The position numbers and the translations under genes are program-made. The notes below the pieces were generated by a model. The model had not been told where the DNA came from and did not search any database. It worked only from the letters and a program-made list of their open reading frames with translations. This document shows positions 6,084 to 11,720 of a stretch of DNA of 11,720 nucleotides, one piece after another. The first letter of the stretch is position 1; each line of letters begins with the position of its first letter. This DNA is from Bacillota bacterium. Lineage in GTDB: Bacteria; Bacillota; Clostridia; Christensenellales; CAG-138. Location of the stretch: NCBI GenBank assembly GCA_023416895.1, contig JAEZGQ010000009.1, forward strand, positions 1 to 11,720. The letters run 5' to 3'.

Positions 6084-7097
6084 ATGGAAAACGAACGCGC
6101 ATTTATCGACGACATGATTGAACGCTATGTGTACCAAGCGTCGCGCCATATGCCGCGTCCGGGGCGTGAGGACGCCGTAAAGGAGCTTCGCGCGCTGATA
6201 GCGGATATGCTCAATGAGCGTGCAAATGGCCTGCCTCCCACAAAAAAGCAGCTTGAGGCTGTGTTTGTGGAGCTTGGCTCGCCCGAGGAGTTCGGCGCGA
6301 AATACAAAAACACGGAAGGACGCGTGCTCATCGGCAAGGCTTATTACCCCATTTACATCAAAATCGTTAAAATCGTAGCCGCGGCGGTGCCGTTCGGGCT
6401 TGGGGTAGCCACGCTCATTCAGGTGCTGCTTGGAGAACTTCCCTATTACCTTGGCATAGCACAATGGTTTGCCCAGTCCATCACCGCTCTCCTTACCGCA
6501 TTCGGCGCGATTACGCTCGTTTTTGCAATTATGGAGTACAAGGGTGTAAAGGCGGAAAACTTCTCCACCTCCTCCGGCCCGTTCGACCTGCCGCCCGTGC
6601 CCAAGGAGCCGGAACGCCCAAAGGGGATTGCAGGAGTCATTGCCGCCATCGTGTTCACGGTGCTTTTTTCGTTGTTATTTGCGCTCGTACCAAATATCTT
6701 TTCTATATACACGGCGGATGGCGGCTTTGTTCCGATGTTTAACGCACAGCGCGTGCAGGAATTTTTGCCCATCGTTTTCATTTTAATGGCGATTGGCATT
6801 GGCAAGGAGCTTTACCGTTACCTTGACAAGCGCCGCGGTGCAGTACCTTTTGTGGTCACCACGCTTTTTGGTGCCGCAAACCTCGTGTTTGCACTGCTTC
6901 TGTTTGGAGATGCAACGATTTGGAATGCGAGTTTCCTTGTAGACGCTGCGGCGGGTTACGGCTCCACGGATGCGCTGTTTGGCTTCGTTTGGAGAAACAT
7001 AACGCATTACTTCCCGCTTCTCTTCGTGTTTGCGTTTGTGCTCGAAACCGCAACCAACGCGGCCGCAGCATTTGGCCACAAAACAGCCCAAATTTAA
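6084..7097 (+). CDS. HAAS-like-domain membrane protein paired with PadR
   Basis: A 337-residue integral membrane protein. The first ~80 residues are soluble and helical (DDMIERYVYQAS, DAVKELRALIADMLNER, TKKQLEAVFVELGSPEEFGAKY), the pattern of the HAAS / DUF1700-like prefix domain found on membrane proteins encoded beside PadR regulators. About six hydrophobic helices follow, near 92-116, 127-151, 181-208, 227-247, 253-275 and 308-330. A proline-rich soluble loop (166-180) separates helices 2 and 3. No transporter or enzyme motif is visible beyond the N-terminal domain. The ATG at 6084 is preferred over an in-frame TTG at 6078 because GGAGG (6072-6076) is seven bases upstream. It is the second gene of the padR operon and is closed by a terminator at 7111-7135. 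By family context it probably takes part in the envelope response controlled by PadR, but its molecular activity is unknown. Confidence 0.8.
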   Translation: MENERAFIDDMIERYVYQASRHMPRPGREDAVKELRALIADMLNERANGLPPTKKQLEAVFVELGSPEEFGAKYKNTEGRVLIGKAYYPIYIKIVKIVAAAVPFGLGVATLIQVLLGELPYYLGIAQWFAQSITALLTAFGAITLVFAIMEYKGVKAENFSTSSGPFDLPPVPKEPERPKGIAGVIAAIVFTVLFSLLFALVPNIFSIYTADGGFVPMFNAQRVQEFLPIVFILMAIGIGKELYRYLDKRRGAVPFVVTTLFGAANLVFALLLFGDATIWNASFLVDAAAGYGSTDALFGFVWRNITHYFPLLFVFAFVLETATNAAAAFGHKTAQI

Positions 7098-7110
7098 AAA
7101 GCTTTCAAAA

Positions 7111-7135
7111 AACCCGCCCTTGCGGCGGGTTTTTT
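7111..7135 (+). terminator. Rho-independent terminator of the padR operon
   Basis: CCCGCC (7113-7118) pairs with GGCGGG (7124-7129) around a CTTGC loop, flanked by A's on the left and followed by six T's (7130-7135). It begins 14 bp after the stop of the membrane-protein gene. Confidence 0.92.
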
Positions 7136-7207
7136 CATTGCGAAAGGTTTTTAAAGATCGAGAGCGAATATGGCAAAAAATCACATCATTTTTTGGGGGA
7201 AAGCCGT

Positions 7208-8200
7208 ATGCTTAGCAGAACCAAATACAATTTAACCGAAGCAAAAGTGAATGGGCTATTTGTCAAAAGCGGCATCGGTGTTGTTACAAACATTGCCCCT
7301 TTAGGCGCGGGCGAGTACAACGCCGTGTTCTGCGCAACCGGACAAGACGGCAAGGAATACGCCCTAAAGGTAGCCCCTTCCCCAAAAACACCTGTTTTGA
7401 CCTACGAAAAGAGCATGATGGCCTCCGAGGTGTTTTGGTACGACCAAATCCGCACGCGTACCGGCATTCGCGTCCCCGAGGTATATGCGGCGGATTTTAG
7501 CAAAACGGAGCTCCCAACCGACTATTTTATCATGGAAAAGCTTCCGGGCACGCAGCTTGATAAAACGGAGTTTTCCGAAACGGAAAAAGCCGAATCCTCG
7601 GCCGTGCTCGCCAAAATGGCGGCGGAGATCCATAAAATCAAAAATGACCGCTTCGGCTATGTGCAAAACGGCCTTTATGAGAACTGGTACCTCGCGTTTA
7701 CCGCAATGATCGAAGCGGTGCTTCAGGATTGCGTAAAAAAGCACCGTTTGTCGCTGCGCGGCGAAAAACTGCTTTCGTTTGTAAAACAGCACAAAGCCGT
7801 TTTTGAAAAGGCAGAGTGCTGCATGGTGAACTTCGACCTTTGGGCGCCAAACGTGTTGTGTACGTGGGAAAACGGTGCGCTTTGCTTTTCGTGGCTCGAC
7901 CCGGAGCGAAGCTTCTGGGGCGACCGCATCTGCGACTTTGTGTGTTTGGAAACCATGGCAGCGCTAAGCGACAAAAAGGCAAGCCTTGAAGCTTACAATT
8001 CCGTTTCAGACGAGCCCGTACTTGCCACAAAGGACGAGCAGCTACGCTACGCTGGTGCGCTCGGTTATTTGGCGCTCATCATGGAGGTCGAAAAATACTA
8101 CCGCTATTCGCCGTTCCACTTCGGCTGGTGGCGAAACGTAGGCGCAAGCTCCATGTTCTACAAAATGGCTTTTTCCATGTTTGAACATGCCGAACGTTAA
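7208..8200 (+). CDS. Phosphotransferase-family (APH/choline kinase-like) protein
   Basis: A 330-residue protein with the protein-kinase-like fold of aminoglycoside and small-molecule phosphotransferases (PF01636-type). Visible landmarks: a nucleotide loop LGAGEYNAVF (32-41), ATP-anchoring Lys54 in YALKVAP, Glu74 in MASEVFWYD, a hinge DYFIMEKLPGTQLD (105-118), the catalytic-loop region CCMVNFDLWAPNVL (204-217), and the metal-binding LDPERSFWGDRICDF (230-244). In the catalytic loop Asp210 and Asn215 are kept, but the usual His-Gly before the Asp is Asn-Phe, so the site is not textbook. The members phosphorylate hydroxyls of drugs or metabolites; the substrate here is unknown. The ATG at 7208 follows GGGGGA by seven bases; in-frame extensions upstream run back through the previous gene and its terminator. 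Its end overlaps the MATE gene by 14 bp, suggesting coupled translation. No clear promoter is visible between 7136 and 7190. Confidence 0.82.
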   Translation: MLSRTKYNLTEAKVNGLFVKSGIGVVTNIAPLGAGEYNAVFCATGQDGKEYALKVAPSPKTPVLTYEKSMMASEVFWYDQIRTRTGIRVPEVYAADFSKTELPTDYFIMEKLPGTQLDKTEFSETEKAESSAVLAKMAAEIHKIKNDRFGYVQNGLYENWYLAFTAMIEAVLQDCVKKHRLSLRGEKLLSFVKQHKAVFEKAECCMVNFDLWAPNVLCTWENGALCFSWLDPERSFWGDRICDFVCLETMAALSDKKASLEAYNSVSDEPVLATKDEQLRYAGALGYLALIMEVEKYYRYSPFHFGWWRNVGASSMFYKMAFSMFEHAER

Positions 8201-9527
8201 GGCAAAAAGTGCCCTCGATTTGAAAGCGCTCGGAGAAGACCGCATTTCGCGCCTGGTGCTTCGGTTTACCTCCGCAACGCTTGTTTCGCTTTTGCTCAAT
8301 GCGCTTTACGGGCTTTCGGATGCGCTTTTCGTGAGCTGGGGCGTGGGCGATAATGCCATGGGCGGGGTTTCGGTGGTGTTTCCATTCATCCTTTTGCAAA
8401 GCGCCGTTTCCACCGCCGTAGGCGGCGGAGCGGCGTCGCTTGTTTCAAGGCGGCTCGGAGAGGGCGATGCGAGCGCCGCGGGCGAGGTGACCATAAATGC
8501 CATGTCGCTGTTCTATGGCTCAGCGCTTCTGCTTACCGCGCTCGGCTTTGTTTTTTTTGACCCGCTGCTTTCAGTCATGGGCGTTACGGCGGAGCTTTAC
8601 CCGTACGCGCGGGAATACTTTATGATCCTTCTTGCAGGCAACGTGTTTTCCACAGGGTTTTCCTCCATCATCCGCGCGGAAGGAAAAATGCTCTACGCGC
8701 TTTTGATCTGGGTAATCCCGATCACCATCAACATCGCGCTCGACGCGCTGTTCATCCTCGTGTTCGGCTGGGGTGTGCGCGGTTCCGCCATTTCCACCGT
8801 TGCGTGTCAGTTTGCAAGCTTTTCCATGAGCATGCTGTTTTTTTCAAGGTTTTCGGCGCAAACCTTCAAAGGCGTGCGCCTCAATGCACGGCGGATGCTT
8901 GAAGTGCTCGCCGTGGGACTTCCCTCTCTGGTGCAGGTGGGGAGCCTCAGTATCATTTCAGCACTTCTCAACCATGTGCTCGCCTCCTCGGGCGGTGCGG
9001 CGGGCGTAACGGCCTATGCTTACATCAGCCGCGTGTTCGCGTTTGCGCTCGTCCCCTTCACTGCAGTAACGCAGGCGCTCGCGCCGATTTTGGGGTATAA
9101 CTACGGCGCAAAAAACCATGCGCGCGTAAAAAGCGCGTTGCTTTTTTGCGCGGTACTTTGCCTTTTCTATGCGCTTTTCGCACTCCTCGCGCTGGAGGCG
9201 TTCCCGCGTGCGTTCATCGGCGTGTTCACAAAAAACGAAGCGCTTCTTTCACTTGGCGAAAACGGGCTTCGAGTGATGGCGGCCTCGCTTGTGTTCGCAC
9301 CCTTCCCCATCCTCGCGGGTGCTGCGTTTCAAGCCGTGGGGCAAAAAACGTGGGCGCTTGTTTTTTATGCGGCAAACCTTGTTTTCCTCGTTCCGGCAAC
9401 GCTTGTTTTTGCAAAGCTTTTCGGCGTTTATGGCGTGTGGTGGGCGTATGTGCTTGCAAACGCGCTCGCGGCTTGCGCGGTGGTTTTAAAGCTATGGTTC
9501 ATGCGACGCGCGATAAAAGCCACGTAG
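8187..9527 (+). CDS. MATE-family multidrug efflux transporter
   Basis: A 446-residue membrane protein with about twelve hydrophobic helices in two halves, the MATE (multi-antimicrobial extrusion) design; these export cationic drugs or metabolites in exchange for Na+ or H+. Characteristic segments are LSDALFVSWGVGDNAMGGVSV (43-63), the conserved GGGAASLVSRRLGEGD (79-94), YFMILLAGNVF in the middle of the first half, and APILGYNYGAKNH at the start of the second-half loop. It resembles the MepA-type branch. The start is uncertain: an ATG at 8187 and a TTG at 8181 are both in frame, neither has a good Shine-Dalgarno sequence, and both lie inside the end of the phosphotransferase gene, which points to translational coupling. 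I use the ATG. No terminator is visible before the ileS promoter, which begins 14 bp after the stop, so some read-through into the T-box is possible. Confidence 0.93.
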   Translation: MPNVKAKSALDLKALGEDRISRLVLRFTSATLVSLLLNALYGLSDALFVSWGVGDNAMGGVSVVFPFILLQSAVSTAVGGGAASLVSRRLGEGDASAAGEVTINAMSLFYGSALLLTALGFVFFDPLLSVMGVTAELYPYAREYFMILLAGNVFSTGFSSIIRAEGKMLYALLIWVIPITINIALDALFILVFGWGVRGSAISTVACQFASFSMSMLFFSRFSAQTFKGVRLNARRMLEVLAVGLPSLVQVGSLSIISALLNHVLASSGGAAGVTAYAYISRVFAFALVPFTAVTQALAPILGYNYGAKNHARVKSALLFCAVLCLFYALFALLALEAFPRAFIGVFTKNEALLSLGENGLRVMAASLVFAPFPILAGAAFQAVGQKTWALVFYAANLVFLVPATLVFAKLFGVYGVWWAYVLANALAACAVVLKLWFMRRAIKAT

Positions 9528-9541
9528 CGCCGCTTTTCCCC

Positions 9542-9570
9542 TTTACAAAAATAAAATTTCTGCATATAAT
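9542..9570 (+). promoter_or_regulatory. Promoter of the ileS T-box leader
   Basis: TTTACA at 9542-9547 and a perfect TATAAT at 9565-9570 are 17 bp apart, just after the MATE gene. The predicted start near 9577 lies about 14 nt ahead of the base of Stem I. Confidence 0.85.
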
Positions 9571-9590
9571 GCGTTTATATTCATTTTTAA

Positions 9591-9833
9591 AGCGCTGAGT
9601 GGGACACACGGCGAAATGCGACGCCCAAGCGAGCCGCGGTATGGTGTAAGCGCGGCGGTTGTCAAATTCGCACGCATCGCCCATGAGCGCCCCGCCGAAC
9701 ATCCTGTTTTTAAGTAGGCGGGGACGTGCTCCTCACGTTACAGGGGTCGAGAGGGCGCAAGGCTTGTTCTTCGCCAAATCGGGTGGTACCGCGCGATGTT
9801 CCGCGTCCCGTTTTTTACGGGATGCGGTTTTTT
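9591..9833 (+). promoter_or_regulatory. Isoleucine T-box riboswitch
   Basis: A tRNA-sensing leader that lets transcription continue into ileS when uncharged tRNA-Ile accumulates. Stem I base: GCGCT (9592-9596) with AGCGC (9686-9690). A kink-turn-like GAG/TG bulge comes next, then TGGG (9600-9603) with CCCA (9680-9683). The specifier loop lies between that stem and GCGAA (9611-9615)/TTCGC (9667-9671), and its 3' side contains ATC (9676-9678), an isoleucine codon. Next come a hairpin CCCCGCC/GGCGGGG (about 9690-9723), ACGTG-CTCCT-CACGT (9724-9738) and a possible pseudoknot CCTG/CAGG. A GGCG/CGCC stem follows at 9754-9775. The T-box sequence TGGTACCGCG is at 9784-9793. CGGG (9780-9783) can pair with CCCG (9807-9810) to form the antiterminator. 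TGGT pairs with an ACCA-3' acceptor end, fitting the A discriminator of tRNA-Ile. Stem pairings were drawn by hand. Confidence 0.93.
9801..9833 (+). terminator. Regulated terminator of the ileS T-box
   Basis: CCGCGTCCCGT (9801-9811) pairs with ACGGGATGCGG (9817-9827), eleven base pairs including one G-T, followed by TTTTTT (9828-9833). Its left arm also carries the bases needed for the antiterminator, so the two structures exclude each other. Confidence 0.93.
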
Positions 9834-10053
9834 GTATCTATGGGAGCGCCGATTCATTCGGAAAGCCATCTTGACGGCGGATTTTACACCCTGCGGCGTC
9901 GCAAAAATCTTGAAATAGCGCTGCTATTCCTTCGATTTTGCTTCTTGCAGGCAGAAAAATCTTCTCGCCAATACGGCATTCCTCATGGAATCAGCACCCC
10001 CCCAAAACGGCAAACAATGAAAAGGCGAAAGCCCTGTTAAGGAGTTGGAACGC
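9834..10053 (+). other. Long untranslated stretch between T-box terminator and ileS, with hairpin
   Basis: These 220 bases hold no gene I recognise. They contain an imperfect hairpin at 9901-9941: GCAAAAATC with GATTTTGC (one bulged A), and AATAGC with GCTATT around a GCT loop, with an internal loop of 4 and 5 bases between the two helices. A seven-C run lies at 9997-10003. A seven-codon ORF (ATG 10017 to TAA 10040, MKRRKPC) carries a GGC-GAAA-GCC mini-hairpin, and its stop touches the AAGGAG Shine-Dalgarno sequence of ileS (10039-10044). Whether any of these matter for ileS expression is unknown. Confidence 0.5.
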
Positions 10054-11720
10054 ATGTATAAAAAGGTATCCGCCTCGCTCAACTTCGTCGAGCGGGAAAG
10101 GGAAACGCTAAAGTTCTGGAAGGAAAACCGCATCTTCGAAAAGAGCGTGAAGCTTCGCGAAGGCGCGCCCGCCTACACGTTTTACGACGGCCCGCCGACC
10201 GCAAACGGCAAGCCGCACATCGGCCATGTGCTTACCCGCGCCATCAAAGACCTTGTACCCCGCTACAAGACCATGAAGGGTTTTGACGTGCTCAGGAAAG
10301 CCGGCTGGGATACGCACGGCCTGCCCGTGGAGCTTGAGGTGGAAAAGCAGCTCGGGCTTGACGGCAAGGAGCAGATCGAGGCCTACGGTGTAGAGCCGTT
10401 CATCGAAAAGTGCAAGCACTCCGTTTGGAAGTACAAGGCCGAATGGGAGGAAATGAGCGACCAGGTGGGCTTTTGGGCCGACATGGAGCACCCCTACGTA
10501 ACCTACGAAAACAGCTACATCGAATCCGAATGGTGGGCGATCAAGGAAATTCACAAAAAGGGCCTTCTCTACAAGGGCCATAAAATCGTGCCCTATTGCC
10601 CGCGTTGCGGCACGGCGCTTTCCTCGCACGAGGTAGCGCAGGGCTACAAAGATGTAAAAGAAGCCTCCGCCACGGTCCGCTTCCGCTGCACGGATGAGGA
10701 CGCCTCCTACCTCGCGTGGACGACCACGCCGTGGACGCTTCCCTCAAACGTCTGCCTTTGCGTAAACGGCGAGGTCGCCTACTGCCGCGCCAAAAAGGAC
10801 GGCGAAACCTTCATCCTCGCCAAGGACCTTGTGGAAAAGGTGTTAGGCGAAAGTGCTGAAATCGTGGACACCTTCCCCGGCAGCGCGCTTGTTGGGCGCG
10901 GCTACGAGCCGCTTTTTGCCTGCACCGCCGCGGCCAGCCAAAAAACCGGCAAGCGCGGCCACTACGTAGTGGCGGACGATTACGTGACAACCACCGAAGG
11001 TACGGGCATCGTACACAACGCGCCCGCGTTCGGTGAGGACGACGCGCGCGTATGTAGGGCAAACGACATGCCCTTCATCCAGCTTGTGAACACCAAAGGC
11101 GAAATGACGGGCGGCACGCCGTGGGACGGCGTATTTGTAAAGCAGGCGGATAAGCTCATCCTCAAAGCGCTCAAGGAGCAAGGGAGCCTTCTGGCCGCGC
11201 CCGAATACGAGCACAGCTACCCCTTCTGCTGGCGCTGCGACACGCCGCTTATCTACTACGCCCGCGAGAGCTGGTTCATCAAAATGACCGCCGTGAAGGA
11301 TAAGCTTGTTGAATACAACCGCCGCATCAACTGGATTCCCGAAACCATCAAGGAAGGCCGCATGGGCAACTTCCTTGAAAACGTAATCGATTGGGGTCTT
11401 TCGCGCGAGCGCTACTGGGGCACGCCGCTGCCCGTTTGGGTGTGCGCCGACTGCGGGGAGATCCACGTCGTGGGAAGCGTTGCGGAGCTTCGCGAGTTGA
11501 ACCCCTCCGTGCCCGAAAACATCGAGCTTCATAAACCGTTCCTCGACCCCATTACCTTCCCCTGCAAAAAGTGCGGCGGCACCATGAAGCGCGAGGGCGC
11601 GGTGATCGACTGCTGGTTTGACTCGGGCTCCATGCCGTTTGCGCAGTGGCACTACCCGTTTGAAAACAAGGAGCTTTTTGAAAAGCGCTATCCCGCCAAC
11701 TTCATCAGCGAAGCCATCGA
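10054..11720 (+). CDS. ileS: Isoleucyl-tRNA synthetase, type 2 (eukaryote-like), partial
   Basis: The first 555 codons of an enzyme of about 1,030 residues that charges tRNA-Ile with isoleucine; the right edge cuts it before the KMSKS motif. Seen here: the class I signature in FYDGPPTANGKPHIGHVL (43-60, HIGH at 55-58), AGWDTHGLPVE (83-93), and the CP1 editing domain with WTTTPWTLPSN (222-232) and GTGIVHNAPAFGEDD (316-330). Cysteine pairs follow at CPRCG (182-186), CWRCD, CADCG and CKKCG. The N-terminus (SLNFVERERETLKFWKENRIF) and TALSSHEVAQGYKDV (187-201) match the eukaryotic and type 2 bacterial form rather than the classical bacterial one, which begins with a longer NLPKTxFPMR segment. Type 2 IleRS is known for low sensitivity to mupirocin. 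The ATG at 10054 has AAGGAG nine bases upstream. Expression is governed by the T-box at 9591-9833. Confidence 0.96.
   Translation, partial: MYKKVSASLNFVERERETLKFWKENRIFEKSVKLREGAPAYTFYDGPPTANGKPHIGHVLTRAIKDLVPRYKTMKGFDVLRKAGWDTHGLPVELEVEKQLGLDGKEQIEAYGVEPFIEKCKHSVWKYKAEWEEMSDQVGFWADMEHPYVTYENSYIESEWWAIKEIHKKGLLYKGHKIVPYCPRCGTALSSHEVAQGYKDVKEASATVRFRCTDEDASYLAWTTTPWTLPSNVCLCVNGEVAYCRAKKDGETFILAKDLVEKVLGESAEIVDTFPGSALVGRGYEPLFACTAAASQKTGKRGHYVVADDYVTTTEGTGIVHNAPAFGEDDARVCRANDMPFIQLVNTKGEMTGGTPWDGVFVKQADKLILKALKEQGSLLAAPEYEHSYPFCWRCDTPLIYYARESWFIKMTAVKDKLVEYNRRINWIPETIKEGRMGNFLENVIDWGLSRERYWGTPLPVWVCADCGEIHVVGSVAELRELNPSVPENIELHKPFLDPITFPCKKCGGTMKREGAVIDCWFDSGSMPFAQWHYPFENKELFEKRYPANFISEAI

Noticed and set aside
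6920..7207. A long N-terminal extension of the phosphotransferase gene
   Set aside because: The extension would overlap the upstream membrane-protein gene and its terminator in another frame. The ATG at 7208 has a good ribosome binding site and begins at the family's normal N-terminus.
9726..10040. A 104-codon open frame between the MATE gene and ileS
   Set aside because: It runs through the T-box antiterminator and terminator, has no ribosome binding site and has an implausible composition. Only the non-coding leader is supported.
10843..11652. A 269-codon open frame on the minus strand opposite ileS
   Set aside because: It lies wholly inside the ileS coding region, which is clearly the real gene on the plus strand.
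1..11720. Mobile element, prophage, CRISPR array, tRNA or rRNA gene
   Set aside because: I saw no transposase or integrase motif, no regular repeat-spacer pattern, and no tRNA or rRNA signature on either strand.

Overview
The window looks like chromosomal DNA of a Gram-positive anaerobe of the Clostridia type. Evidence: strong AGGAGG-type ribosome binding sites, a T-box riboswitch ahead of a tRNA synthetase gene, TTATAAT-like vegetative promoters, a PadR regulator paired with a membrane protein carrying an N-terminal HAAS-like domain, frequent TTG/GTG starts, and a moderately high GC content judged by eye. A Christensenellales or Oscillospirales origin would fit but cannot be fixed from this sequence.

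Layout. The left half (1-5478) reads entirely on the minus strand. In transcription order it holds ftsH (membrane AAA+ protease), a PHP-domain phosphoesterase, prs (PRPP synthetase), a fusion of an AraC-type DNA-binding domain with a GGDEF domain, and the start of a GNAT acetyltransferase cut by the window edge. prs and the AraC-GGDEF gene each have an apparent promoter of their own and a hairpin terminator behind them, so this is a series of short units rather than one operon. The right half (5743-11720) reads on the plus strand: padR plus a six-helix membrane protein (two-gene operon with its own terminator), a phosphotransferase-family protein overlapping a MATE transporter gene, then a promoter, an isoleucine T-box leader and ileS, which runs off the end.

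Regulation. The 264-bp divergent region between ftsH and padR is the densest regulatory stretch. It has one vegetative-type promoter per direction, a 7-bp-arm palindrome inside the padR promoter spacer (likely autoregulatory operator), an 18-bp direct repeat (17/18 identical) 53 bp apart, and a partial CtsR-like box. The ileS leader shows promoter, Stem I with an ATC specifier, T-box sequence TGGT, antiterminator and terminator. It is followed by an unusually long 220-nt stretch before the ileS start that contains an imperfect 41-nt hairpin.

How the genes relate. ftsH, prs, the PHP phosphoesterase and ileS are housekeeping functions (protein quality control, nucleotide metabolism, translation). 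The PadR/membrane pair and the phosphotransferase/MATE pair look like stress or toxic-compound response modules. The ileS product has the sequence style of the eukaryote-like type 2 IleRS, a form known for low mupirocin sensitivity. I see no phage genes, transposase, CRISPR array or tRNA/rRNA gene. I found no clear new multi-gene system; the best candidates for something unusual are the AraC-GGDEF fusion, the ftsH/padR control region and the ileS leader.
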